DNA of 64,000 nucleotides from Selaginella tamariscina (lineage: Eukaryota; Streptophyta; Lycopodiopsida; Selaginellales; Selaginellaceae): NCBI GenBank assembly GCA_003024785.1, contig PUQB01000530.1:105001-169000 (forward strand). Reading direction: 5' to 3'. Both the position numbers and the translations under genes were made by a program. Below are positions 11,891 through 23,388 of the stretch, piece by piece. Under the pieces are notes generated by a model. The model searched no databases and was not told the origin of the DNA. It worked only from the letters and a program-made list of their open reading frames with translations. The first letter of the stretch is position 1. Each line of letters starts with the position of its first letter.

Positions 11891-12971
11891 CATGCAAGGC
11901 AAACGTCTGAGAACTCGAGATGCACACTCCCAATGTGACCACACAAAGGTTTGGCACAAAAGAGTTGCCCAATAGGCAACAAACATCCACACTCCACAGA
12001 GACATACCAACACACTTTGGAGCTGAACCATTCACACGAGTCACCGGGCCCATATCCAACCAACGAATGCAACAACGGCCCGCACATCGCATGAGTACCC
12101 ACTCGCCGAAGCTATGGGCGCTCTATACCATACGAAGGTCAAGCACAATCGGGCCCGTGCATCGCATGAGTACCCACTCGCCAAAGCTATGGGCGCTCTA
12201 TACCATACGAAGGTCACTTACCATCAGGCCCGTGCATCGCATGAGTACCCACTCACTGAAGCTATGGGCGCTTTGTACCATACGTAGGTCAACAACAGGA
12301 TTAGACTAATGCCCGAGCTAAAGGCCCCAATGAAGAGGCCTCGCCAACCAAAGGTCGTAGTTGCAAAATGCTAGCAAGTCAGAGTAGACGATTAGTGGGC
12401 TATGGCAAGCAACCTCCATGCACTGGCATCCTAAGAAAGCGAAATGCAAGCTGCCCGAGAATTAGCACTGAGGTGCAAACCACACAGGCATATGTATGCA
12501 GCTTTGTATAGTGCAGCAGTGCCATTGCCAAATTGCATAAATAGACTACATAGAGCCACATTGGAGAATAGCCATGCTATCTGACTATGAGACACCTCAA
12601 TACCAAGCAAGTTTAACCAAGTTTACTATGTTAAAATACTTGCATGTATTTTACTTGGTGTACATAGAATATAGAATGTTTGGACACATTTTACAGGCCC
12701 AGGCAAGTACTGAATGCCCTATACACTGCTCAATCATGTTAGTTTGCATGTGTTTAGCCTTAGAACACTTTACGTGTTCTATGTACTAACGGGTTGTGCT
12801 TTGTTGTTGGCTGCAGGTACATCTTGGACTACCCTGTGTGAGTGTGTCCATGCCTCTCTGTTATAATACCTTGCCGTTTCCTGTGTGAGACACTGTTACC
12901 ACTGGGGGATACCCAGGTAGCTTCGGCTTCATTTGGTCTTGTTATAGACACTTGAACAACCAACCATTCTC
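11891..12971. other. rDNA spacer-like region between retrotransposon and 25S fragment
   Basis: It continues the degenerate CACACTCC repeats interrupted by the retrotransposon, then holds a 75-bp tandem repeat (listed separately), then about 680 bases of unique DNA with no gene that I can support. Its position between a 25S fragment and an 18S 5' end on the minus strand fits an rDNA intergenic spacer. Confidence 0.5.
12077..12293. repeat. 75-bp tandem repeat, three copies
   Basis: Three near-identical units, each containing CATCGCATGAGTACCCACTC, then AAGCTATGGGCGCT and ACCATACG. The shared ATGAGTACCC falls at 12091, 12166 and 12241, an exact 75-base period. Each unit differs from the next by a few substitutions. 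Probably an intergenic-spacer subrepeat. Confidence 0.9.
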
Positions 12972-13464
12972 CTTAACCAAAAATGGCCCACTTGGAGCTT
13001 GGATTCCGCTGTCGGGGTTCACTGAAGCAACCCCGGCGCCTTGCCTATTTAAAGTTTGAGAATAGGTCGGTTATTAACCCCCATGCCTCTAATCATTCGC
13101 TTTACCCAACAAAACTTGCGAACTGAGCTCCAGCTATCTTGAGGGAAACTTGGGGGGTATCAGCTACTAGATGGTTCGATTAGTCTTTCGCCCCTATACC
13201 CAAGTCATACGAACGATTTGCACGTCAGTATCGCTGCGAGCCTCCACCAGAGTTTCCTTTGGCTTCGCCCTGCTCAAGCATAATTCGCCATCTTTCGGGT
13301 CCCAACAGGTATGCTAGCACTCAAACCTTTCACAGAAGATCAAGGTCGGTCTGTGGTGCGGATCCCACAAGTCAGTTTCCTTGCGTCTGCCAGGTTTGAC
13401 ACCTGCAGACTCACATACATGTTAGACTTTGATTCGTGTTTCAAGACGGGTCAAATGGAACGCC
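12972..13464 (-). rRNA. 25S rRNA internal fragment (pseudogene)
   Basis: On the minus strand this reads as the conserved core of the large-subunit rRNA: CCATTTGACCCGTCTTGAAA, then the GACCTTGATCTTCTG, GTTGGGACCCGAAAGATGG, AAACTCTGGTGGAGGCTCGC and CTGACGTGCAAATCG regions, then GGTATAGGGGCGAAAGACTA and AAGTGGGCCATTTTTGG. Sequence to about 13610 may be a diverged expansion segment of the same molecule. Both ends are cut and there are substitutions in normally fixed positions. Orientation matches the 18S fragment at 4574-4899, consistent with one ancestral rDNA array. Confidence 0.92.
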
Positions 13465-13612
13465 CAAGGCACCAGCGTCTAGGGTGCATAGGCGCTTTTG
13501 CGCCACCAACAAGGGTGTGCACCCTGGTCCATGAGGCCACTGTGGCATCAACCGAGGCCGAGGCCCACGGTCATTATACTGCAGATGGCCCCCACGCTAG
13601 CAAGCCGCCCAA

Positions 13613-14470
13613 AGCTTTTTTAAGAACACCATCTTGTGATGAAATCCAAGCCGTTGATATGTAAAAGGAAATTGAATTCCTACAAACACACTTATATATA
13701 AGTGGTGTAGACAAAGCAGCGAATACACCCACATTTGTGTGTAAAAAACTAATACACATGGAAGCACTTCAGAGAATACACAGTGAAGACTTTCAGGATA
13801 CATATGATGAGATAGGCTGCCCACTTTCACCTGCAAGATGCGTGTTGGAAGTTACTTGACCAACTGGTGTTAAATATATTTAAACCGGTGCATGAAAAAC
13901 TCCCTTATTTAATGGGTATGTACAAAGTCCATAAAGATAAATTTAGATATGTTGATAAATGTATATATTCTGAGGTTACAGAATGTATTACGGCTATTTT
14001 AAAAGCATCTTTTGAGATGCTTGTAGAAATAGCTGAATTGTTACACAAAAGAATATTCTTTTGTGATACTAATACGTGTTGGTTTTTAAATTCTACAGCT
14101 GATTTCTCAATAAACCTTCCGAAAACACTATCGTGTATATTCATTGGTGATATTACCAGGTGTTATGAAGCGATACCATTAAATGGTACAAACGGTCTAG
14201 TCATGGTTATATGAGAGCTATTAGATATGCTTCAAACAAGCATATAAAATGCATAATAAAAATTATGGATTAGCAGATTTAATGGCAAGTTTGAGTCACA
14301 ATGGAGAAATGATAATGGTAATACCACGTGGCAGATGCTTGACCTTGAGACAACGTGTATGTGGAATAAATGGATCGTAAAATAACACGTTTTGCAACTT
14401 GGAGATAAAGTCTGGAGACATATAACGTGGCATACCCAGCAAATTTTTTGGTGGCAACAATTCACTACCT
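13613..14470 (+). pseudogene. Reverse transcriptase gene, 5' part (interrupted)
   Basis: The translated frame carries TPTFVCKKLIHMEALQRIH, then PYLMGMYKVHKDKFRYVD, a leucine-rich stretch and DITRCYEAIPLNGTNGL, ending with LGDKVWRHIT just before the point where RT motif B (GIPMGFS) should follow. I recognise this arrangement from a reverse-transcriptase family of retroelements in bryophytes, lycophytes and green algae; no finer name is safe. There are several one-base frame breaks and internal stops (for example at 13663, and 14213 onward). The coding sequence resumes 4.35 kb downstream at 18818, so a transposon insertion split it. Confidence 0.72.
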
Positions 14471-14737
14471 ACAGTATTTTGTAGTCATTTTACTCCATGA
14501 TTACTGTAATGATAGTTCGATAGTCAATTGATGTTGATTGGGAGTCCGTCAGTCAACTATCGGTCAATCACTTTCAGAGTGGTTGACCGACAGTCGCTGG
14601 ACCCATGAAATGCTGAAATTTTTTATTTTGAAATAGCTCAATTCTTTCCATTTTCTTGTTTTCAAAAACTTTTTTTTGACAATTTAGTGAAAAAGTGACA
14701 AACAAACACAAAAAAAAGCTTGCTGCTCGTTCAAGAT

Positions 14738-16270
14738 TCAGGGGCTTATGTATCGCTGTTTTGCACTTGTTTTGCTGTGGTTTGTATTTCGCTGATGTTT
14801 TTTCCTCTTGTCAACAGAGGTTGAGGCGGAGGCATCCGACTGGCAATGCTGGCTTGTTCCCCTGCCAGTGCTTTGCCTTCTGTAACTTCTGTAACTCATG
14901 TTGCCCGTCCCCGAGGGGTCCATAACGCTATCGCTGAGGGCATTGTTGATGTTGACCAGCGATCTATATTTGTATTTCGTGTTTGCACTTATATCCTCAC
15001 CTTCAAACTCGCTATCAATGTTAAAAGTTTCGTCCACGCCCCTAGAACAAAAGAAAAGTTGAAAACAAATGATGATAAGAAAGAAAAAAAAACTTACAGT
15101 TTCTAGTGTGTGATGCTCTAAGGATTATGAATCCAAAGTGGAGTTGCTGAAGGATCTTCTTCTTCTCCTTCTTCTTCTGAATTTCAAAAAAATCACATGT
15201 GCTTCTGTACAGTCTTCAGGTAACTCTGTGTGTACACATCTTCTTCAAAATCTTCACCACAAAATAGTGCCCAAGCATCTTTAGATTTTTTCCTCCCTCT
15301 CTTGCAGCCTCTTTTCCGTGCTCATAATACGCTTGCATCCTCTATCGCTGTTGTGGTAAAACGGCTCAACTTGCAACAAGGTGGGACAAAAAACCAAAAT
15401 AATAATTCACAAGTACCTGTTTACGCTTTATTGTGTGAACATTCTTGATAGCACTGAAGTTCCATTTTGCTGAAGAGTTGGAAGCGCACATTCCAGAACT
15501 ATGCATGCAATATGCCAAATGCGGGGTGCGTAAAGCTCTCAAGTCCACATTGTGGGTGCCCAATGCAACCATGCTCCATCCGGATCATCCTTCCTGCTCT
15601 TGGTCTTTTCCCATAGCATATGAACGTACAAACCTTTTTCGAACACGCCTTTCCTCCAGGAATAATGCAAGAATTCATCCACGACCTCGCTCCACGCTTC
15701 AGAATCTGGAGGATAAAACTTTTGTGCTACGTTGAAGAGTTGGTGTTCTGCTTGTGGATGCAGAGGCTGATGTGGATCTAGAGAGGCGGCCGCTCCACAA
15801 CAATTCATAGGATTTGTAGTCCCTCTCTCAAGCTTCCTAGATGTCTAAAAGGATCTGCTTTTTGGCGGCCACTGAATCCCGTAGCCGCCTTTGTAGTGGA
15901 TCTAGCACATCCCAAGCTTTCCAAACACTTCCAATGTTGGGAGCTGTCTGATCAAAAGTGTCGAATGGCAAAGAACACAAGCCGCAACAATCGTTGTATG
16001 CAGTCAACCTTTTCCCAAAACTCTGCTCCCACTCCCAGCACTACTTCTTCACAAGCTTGAGCTTCTTTTTTTAGCACCGGATTTTGGATGGAAACCTAGC
16101 TGCGATAATCTTCCACCACAAACACCTGATTTAGTGTCTGTCGAACATCCAAAAGACGTTTCAGCATAGAGAAATGCTCGCAAACCTGCACAAACCCAAA
16201 AAAAACATCAAAGAAAGAATGGTAGTTACTAGTTACTAGCTACTAGTTGTAAGTTGTAACTAACTTGTCA
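14738..16270 (-). pseudogene. hAT transposase, C-terminal part
   Basis: Frame-broken pieces on the minus strand read as the C-terminal half of a hAT transposase: a helical stretch with DVRQTLNQVFVVEDY and EFWEKVDCIQRLLRPVF, then QILLDI, EHQLFNVAQKFYPPDSEAW, and the dimerisation region around SSAKWNFSAIKNVHTIKRKQ, which resembles the RNWS...IHSKKRNRL signature of this superfamily. Frames change repeatedly and stops occur. It joins the N-terminal part across the solo LTR. Confidence 0.65.
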
Positions 16271-16282
16271 ATTGATACCTGG

Positions 16283-16946
16283 TGTCAAGCCACAATCCAA
16301 GAACCAGGAAGAGTAGAATTCCGAGAAAAAAGGCTTGACCTAGGAGCAGGACAGGGAGCAGAGACAGAACTAGGAATCAGGAGCAAGATCAGGCGTAGGA
16401 CAGGATTCAGGGAGAGCAAGACAGGAACAGGATAGGATCCGGGAGCAAGACAGGAACAGGATAGGATCTGGGAACAAGACAGGAACAGGACAGGAAGGCG
16501 CAGAACAGGATTCAAGAGCAAGACCGGAACAGGACAGGATCCGAGAGAGTAGACAAGAGCAGGATAGGAACTAGAGGCAAGACAAGAGCAAGAGGCAAGG
16601 AACAAGACAACAAATAAGATAAGAACAAGAATGATGTAGAATGACTGGTGTTGATAGTAATTGATTGTACAACAATTAGGTCAGAGCTTTTATTTGTTCA
16701 CAACTCCAAGCTAATCTGGTCATAAGTCTAATCTAGTCATGAGTCTAATTTTAGTCATGAGCTAAGAATAGTGACCTTATCCTCTAGCATATCCTATAGC
16801 ATTATCTATGGCATATCCTGTAGGAATATCCTGTAAGTATATCCGTAGGAATATCCTACAGGCATATCCTGTAGGTATATCCTGTAACCTGTATCCTATA
16901 TCCTGAATTTGTATTCGAATCCTGCATCCTGTATCGGGTTGTGACA
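16283..16946 (-). mobile_element. Solo LTR of the Ty3 family
   Basis: Begins TGTCAAGCC and ends GGGTTGTGACA like the LTRs at 5669 and 11306, and is flanked by a perfect 5-bp duplication CCTGG (16278-16282 and 16947-16951). No internal retrotransposon sequence is present, so this is a solo LTR, the usual product of recombination between two LTRs. At 664 bases it is longer than the other two because of extra purine-rich and ATATCC units. It sits inside the hAT transposase gene. Confidence 0.93.
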
Positions 16947-16951
16947 CCTGG

Positions 16952-18530
16952 TGTTGGATGGTTTGACAAGCTCATTCTTAAGTCCAAGAAATGTGTTTAC
17001 ATCCCGAAATAGCTTCAACATGCAACCATGGTTTCGAATAAAGTTCACAAGTTCACCTGCCTTTTTTATGGTCAACTTGATGAAACGTAGCTTGCACCAC
17101 GAAGCTAGAATCAAGTTCATGGCATGACACTGACAAGGGATGCTCTAGAAGCATGGATATTTTTGCTCCAGCATATGTCCACAGGTCTTCATGTTTGCAA
17201 CATTGTCCATGACAATGGAATAAATCTTGAACGGATTATCTGGTCGACTGTACTTCCACTCGAGCTCATCTATAACTTCTGAAATCTTGGTGAAGAAGTT
17301 TTCAGATGTGGAAGGAAGAAAAACATTAATAACAAGTTGACAACAAAATGAAAACGAAATCATACTTGATGAGTTTTCAGTCCTAAGACTGTTGTAGTAG
17401 TAATCTCAGTCGTCTACTACATCAACAATCATGAAGTTGATTAAGTGCTGGATTTGACATTTTTCCAGCCATCTGTAACTAGTGATAGTGGACGCATGTG
17501 GAGCCGCAAATTGGCCTCACACTGGGATGTATCCAGAATAGCGCGCTCCACATCGGCTTTCGATTTCTGATAAAGCTCATCTAGAAAGTTGCACCGTATG
17601 TCAGTTAGAGATGAAGTTTGAAACCTGAAAAGCCACAAGCTGCAAGTTCCTCAACCCACTATTTAACTCTGGGATGCGTCACTTCTTGGAAAGGAATTCC
17701 TCCCTCATAGAACCAAAGCGCCCACGTCAATTAGAGGTGTCGGAATCATTGTTGTTGCTCTTGTCATGTTCGGGAGAGTGGTGACAACTGCATTGGTGAT
17801 GTCACTATGTGGAAGCCCTGTGAAGCTGAAGCTCCTCCTCCAATGTTCACAATCTGGAGATTCTGGACATTAAAATCACGATCGACGGCGACGTTGTTTG
17901 TTGGGTTCCATATCTCAGTCAATGTCTGAATGGTAGGTCCTGCTTGGTGCTCTCTGATTCTTCTGAACTGCCTTTGCATTTCTAAACTCTCAAGATGGTT
18001 GACAAACTCCCAAGCTTCCTTGTCATCCCAACTTGGAATAACCTTCTTCGACCGGCTTTTAGGCATTGATGAACGGCCTCGACTCGGACGTGTTTCAACC
18101 TATTGTCCCGGGAATCCCGACTCCTCGGTCGGCTGACTCAGCTCAGTCGGCTGAGCTGCCTCAAGCTCTCCATCCATACAATGCAAACCACGTCTTCTAA
18201 CAGTCCAACCCCCTTCTGCCTCTACCTCTTGGTATTCAATGAGTTCCTCGGTCCCGAAGAATTGAATACTTGCAAATTTTCGATCGAGCTCTTTGCATCG
18301 GCAAGTCTCCTTACAGTTTGTGCTCAAAATATGCTTCCTCACGAAGATCCTTCTTGGGCATTCATTACCGTATTGGAAATCGCAGTAGTTGCACTTGTAG
18401 TCTTCATTCGCGTCTTCATGACAGAACTTTCCAACGACACCCTGCTCGCACTCCTTCCTCGACTCGCCGCCTATGGTTGTGCAGCGGCAGCAGTTGCAGC
18501 TTCAACCTGTCAGCCCCGCCCTATCCGGTC
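16952..18530 (-). pseudogene. hAT transposase, N-terminal part
   Basis: On the minus strand it starts with a BED-type zinc finger (YKCNYCDFQYGN, a histidine in FVRKHIL, then C..C), followed by a linker and helical segment (MPKSRSKKVIPSWDDKEAW). The core follows, with PLSLVTDGWKN, FLPSTSENFF, YSIVMDNVANM and CQCHAMNLILASW, the pattern of the DUF659/ribonuclease-H-like transposase core (catalytic D in TDGW and VMDN). Several frame breaks are present. The reading continues at 16270 beyond the solo LTR. Confidence 0.78.
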
Positions 18531-18817
18531 GGACCGCTCCTCACCACCCCGACAACGACACCACCATCATCCCTGCGAGTCCTACTCCTTCCTCGACTCC
18601 GAGCCACTTGTGGTTGTGCAGCACCTGCAACTTTAGCCCGCCCTATCTACTCTGACTCATCGCCACCGGCAACACCGCCACACTCCATCCGTCAACTAGT
18701 ATGGATAGTGACCGACAGATGCCTAACAGAATATTTGCAAGATATTCTTAGTGCCGGTTCGCAAATTCTTTTTAGTTAATTTAAACTTCATTACACTAAT
18801 ATATTCATAGCACGATT

Positions 18818-19451
18818 CTACTACAGCGGTATTCGCAGGGCGTACCAATGGGGTTTTCATGTTCTCCATTATGGTGTAATCTATACTTATTTTATTTTGA
18901 ATATAAATTCGTTGACAGATTACGAATGCTAAACCAATACGATTTACTCCGACTGTTTAAACACACTAGGATGACTTATGCTCTTTAAACAATCCATGTA
19001 TTTTACAGTTTCTAAATAAAAATCAAAATTGCACTACAGATAATCCATTTTGGATTTATCCTTTAAATTTTTTGAATATAAAACCAGAAATGAATAATGC
19101 AATTATAAAAGAAAACATGCTTGAATGTACAAAAGCAGCTTTCTTAAGCCTTAACTTTAAAATTCTAGACACAGTTACTGGTAAATATGCAGTAACAAAA
19201 TATGATAAGAGAAGGGATCTGCATTTTAAAATATGTAAATATATTTGTAGACGGGCAAACAGACCGTTAAACAATTCACAGAAGGTTATTATTGGCCAAC
19301 TGTTAGCTCTACTAATCGAAATGAAAATGCAGTAAAGGAGATTAATCTTCTGATACAAGCATTTGTCAATAATGGATTTAATAGAAAAATAATCCATAAT
19401 ATAGTATATAAAACATTGAAAGAGTTAAAAACTGACCGGAAGCTTGATTAA
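18818..19451 (+). pseudogene. Reverse transcriptase gene, 3' part
   Basis: Resumes with RT motif B (QGVPMGFSCSPLWCN), then YKFVDRLRMLNQYDLLRLFK. A frame break falls exactly at the catalytic site: DDLCSLNN is readable in a shifted frame, and the usual residues before DD are missing. After that come DNPFWIYPLNFLNIKPE, KYDKRRDLHFKICKYI and NRPLNNSQK, then EINLLIQAFVNNGFNRK and a stop. The gene is therefore dead twice over, by transposon insertion and by a lesion at the active site. Confidence 0.75.
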
Positions 19452-20068
19452 TCCACAAGTTGTGTTAAAAATGTTGAAATCATGTGAAAGTTAACACGAG
19501 AAACATATTATCTTATGTTTACCATAAATATCTGTGATAATACTAAAAGTTAAATAATATGAGTTGCAATCTTGAAGTTTAAAATATTAATTGAACTTCA
19601 AAATTTTATATATTTTTTTGACATTTAAAATATTATCTGTAAAATATATATACTTTTACAAATATAATTAAAAGTATAAAACTGATTGCTCATTTATTAA
19701 ACTTGTGTAAAACACAGGTAATTAAATATACATATGATAATATATGTATAAATAAAATTATAAATTTTAAATTGTGAATACCTACTATTAAATGTTTTCC
19801 TAAATAGAAAATTTTGCTGGGAAACATAAATTGCATAGCTATGTGTAATACTTAACTAATAACATGCTTACATGATTTAAAATGGGCTTCAATAGGAAAC
19901 ACAACTTATTATATAAGATAGTGAACGATCGCATACACACCCAATACACTTATTATATACAATAGTGATATGATGTATATGTGGATTTACATACTCATGT
20001 ATATTACACACAACATATGGCTATGTAAAGAGAAAGAGAGATTTTTAAGTTACGACATACTCTATGCA

Positions 20069-20117
<49 letters not shown>

Positions 20118-21970
20118 CACTACACAATTATATACTCATGTACATATATATGCATATCTATTTATACATAAGAGGTGTTTAATTTGATTATTTATTGCTT
20201 ATATGTACAGGAGATATCTTCTCTTTCACTCTTTATCCATTGTATCAATTTAGTTATAAATTATATATATACCCTTAAAAACTTCAATTATAATATTTTG
20301 ATTTTTAAAATAATAATATTAAATAAAAATATTTTTTAGTTCATAATATATTGAGAATGAAATAATTAAGTGTTAAATGTCAAAAATTATTATAGTAAAA
20401 AATGAAATACTTTTAAAAATAATTATATATATTGTTGATATGTATGCTTAATAAATTGTATTTTGGACTTAGATATAATAAAATACAAATTAATTATAAA
20501 TTTTATTGATTTTTTAAAAATGTTTTATAATTTTTAATTTTGAAATTTATGAAGTTTTAAATCGAAATTTTAGGGTATATATGTAAATATAAAACTTTTA
20601 AAGATTGATAAATTTCAAGGGTATAAATGTAATTTTTCTTAAATTTAAATATAATATTGTACATTGTAAAAGACTATTTAGCTTCTTCAAAAGTAAAAAA
20701 TTAATAACTTATTATTAACCGGTTAACTATAAAAAAAAAAATACTGATTTATTCAATTTAAATTTTAAAAAATTAATCAATCAAACAAAAATGTTTTTAA
20801 TTTTATATTTAACATGTATTTGATGGTCCAGCTTTGTTAACTTTATTTTTAAATGCATTATTCTCTAATAAACTTTTTTAAATTCTTTAATAATATTACA
20901 TCTATCCTTGAAAAATTAATAATAACACTAAAATTTAATTCTTCAACTTTTAATTTTTATTTAATTAGAAAGTGAACCTTAATATTTAATTACATATTTG
21001 TATTTTTAAATTTTCATTTATCTTCTTTTAAAAAAAATCTTAAAATATTTATTTAATATTTTAAGAAAATTATAAGTTTATTAATACTAAAAATTATTCT
21101 TTCGAGGCAAACTTTATTAGATGCATTACCCCAAGTTTATAATGTTTAGATCAAAAAAAATTTATATTAGTACTTCTTTTTTTATGTATACTAAAGATTC
21201 ACTGTAATTAAAGTAAATTTAAATAAATAAACTTCTTCTTTTAAAATATATCACTTAACAATGTACCATGGCATTATGTGTGTGTGTGTGTGTGTGGTGT
21301 ATGTATCATATTTAGTAGATTAAACCAAGCATACTTACATAAAGGTCTGTGTACAACAGGATCTGCATACAAGGAAACAGTGTAAGTTGGTCTCTCTCTC
21401 TCACACACAGACACACACACGATGATGCATCAATATGTCTGTTTATAAGTGTAAACTCATACACACCACATAAACACAACGATACACTTATGCACACTTA
21501 CATACACATACACTAGCACACACACACGTATGTCTAAACACACATATAACTTGTAAATACCTGCAAAATTCACGCGTGCGATAGGATGTGCATGCATCCA
21601 TATGCGTGTGTTATAAGCGTAAACTCATACACACCACATTAACACACAAATCTACACTAAACACAACAATATACTTAGCACACTTACACACGCACAACAC
21701 ACTCACGTATCCATGTGTGTCTATGTGTGTTTATAAGTGTACACTTATACACACGTATATACTTGTAAATACCTGCAGAATCGACACACACACACACACA
21801 CACGATGATATTGCATGTATAAGTGTCACTTATATGGAGACACACACACTTGCATCCATATGTGTGTGTTTATAAGTGTACACTTACACACACACAGGTA
21901 CACACATAAACCTGCACAATTCACACATGCATACACATACATACATATACACACATACACACTTACAGAG
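19452..21970. other. AT-rich intergenic DNA with microsatellites
   Basis: No gene is supported. It is strongly AT-rich, with a (TA)n run at about 20070-20105. From about 21270 onward there are interleaved (CA)n/(TG)n tracts and a loose minisatellite with CATCCATATGYGTGTGTTTATAAG around 21580-21880. Low-complexity frames here were ignored. Confidence 0.7.
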
Positions 21971-21982
21971 ATAATTAGTCGC

Positions 21983-22633
21983 CCCATTCTGCCAAAAGCA
22001 GCTGGATATGTAACAAGGCCAGGACCGCTTTCTAAACACCTCCTGAGAAGTATTCCAGTATAACAACATATTAATGCAAATAACATCAATATTAACACAC
22101 CAATCCATCCTCCCTGTTTCAGTGCATAAGGTGTTGAAAGCCCGCCAATACATTAATATCTTAAATTCAAATTTTATTAAACATGATTAACATAATTAAG
22201 TATAATAATCATATCAGAAGGTACACCCCCTCTTGTGAAACTTCAGGGCAAACTTCACGGACAATGATTCACGTTTGGTTGTGGACTACAGAGGTTTGAA
22301 TCACAAACCAGCACAGCACCCATTGCCATTGATTTTTATCTCCAATGATAAGCTGTTTATCAGTGAATAAATCAACACCATTTAGTCCAGTGTATATACT
22401 TCCACGTTTTGATAAAACAAGGTTTATGGCTTAAAAACACTTAGTTTAGTCACTAAACTAAGTGTTTATACTAAACACATACCTTAATGGAGTATCTCGA
22501 TTCCGTCTTCTTTGTATAAAAGTGGTCCAGAATAGAAGTTGCACTGCCAGTGTTTGCAGAAGGAAGACAACATCAATGAATTTCTTGACACATTTGGACT
22601 TAGAAAGCTGAAGTGTGGAGACATATGACTGTA
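21983..22633 (-). pseudogene. AVT1-type amino-acid transporter, two-exon fragment
   Basis: Two exon-like blocks on the minus strand resemble plant vacuolar amino-acid transporters of the AVT1 (AAAP) family. The upstream block (about 22490-22633, after a CAG acceptor) reads QSMEYYSHMSPHFSFLSP and SGPLLYKEDG, like the hydrophilic N-terminus. The downstream block (about 21983-22167, ending in a GTAAGT donor) reads GLSTPYALKQGGWIGVLIL, then YTGILLRRCLESGPGL and TYPAAFGRMGRLIIS, i.e. transmembrane helices 1-2. The usual DIGQ before AAFG is missing. No further exons follow, so this is a 5' gene fragment. Confidence 0.68.
22270..22340 (+). pseudogene. Retroelement RT fragment in the transporter intron
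   Basis: A short plus-strand frame reads [18 protein letters not shown] followed by HPLPLI, close to the Ty3/Gypsy reverse-transcriptase segment [10 protein letters not shown]...YPLPLI. It lies between the two AVT1-like exons and has no recognisable flanking retroelement, so it is a small relic. Confidence 0.5.
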
Positions 22634-22904
22634 ATATTCCATAGATTGTCTGCATTAAAAAAATAACGAGATTTATTTAAATATCGCTGGTATATCTATA
22701 ATCTTAGCTATTAATCTTGTATTTAAATCAGCTCTACACACACACATCATATAGTTGCCTCTCTCTCTCTATCTGAACATATACGTATGTAGAGACCAAC
22801 TATATATAATAGAGAGAGAGAGAGAGAGACAAACTACACACACCCACACCACACACACATATATATAGTCTCTCTCTCTCTGTGTGGTGTGTGGTGCGTG
22901 TATG

Positions 22905-23270
22905 TATATGCAATCAACTGAACATTAATATGCAACAGTTACACAACTTGCACAACATCCATGGTGGGTAAAATATATAAAATAAAAATATATATGTTGT
23001 TATATATATATAGTTTCTCTCTTTATATGTCTCTTTATCTATGTATATACTATCTATCTATGCGTGAGTGGCGTGTGTATGTATATATAATCAACTGACA
23101 TTAATATGCAAGTAGTTACACAATTTGCACAAACATCCATGGTGTGTATAAAATATATATGTTGTTTATATATATATATCTGTGTATGTATATATAATAT
23201 ACTGAACATTAATATGCAGCAGTTACACAACTTGCATAAACATCCATGGTGTGTGTAAAATATCAAATAT
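22905..23270. repeat. About 110-bp AT-rich minisatellite, three copies
   Basis: The block ACATTAATATGCA...GTTACACAA...TTGCA...AACATCCATGG recurs at about 22920, 23098 and 23209, each time followed by TATATATGTTGT or similar AT-rich DNA and a TATATA run. Unit length varies because of the dinucleotide tracts. Confidence 0.8.
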
Positions 23271-23388
23271 AAAATATAATATAAATTAATATATAAAAAA
23301 TATATGCTGAAAAAGTAACAGACGCACACGTTAACGGAGTGTTCGAGGGCAAAAAAACGAATATTTCTCTACCTACTCGTTCTACTGC

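Larger units (their letters stand above)
14471..18817 (-). mobile_element. hAT-type DNA transposon inserted in the RT gene
   Basis: The insertion is bounded by the two halves of the reverse-transcriptase gene. Its coding remains run on the minus strand in the order BED finger, DUF659-like core, hAT C-terminal dimerisation region, which is hAT order. I could not place exact terminal inverted repeats or an 8-bp target duplication, so the boundaries are approximate. It contains a younger solo LTR at 16283-16946. Bases 18530-18800 hold no recognised coding motif. Confidence 0.72.

Noticed and set aside
12077..12293. Possible CRISPR array
   Set aside because: The repeats are 75-bp head-to-tail units with no unique spacers of constant length, and the window is clearly eukaryotic.
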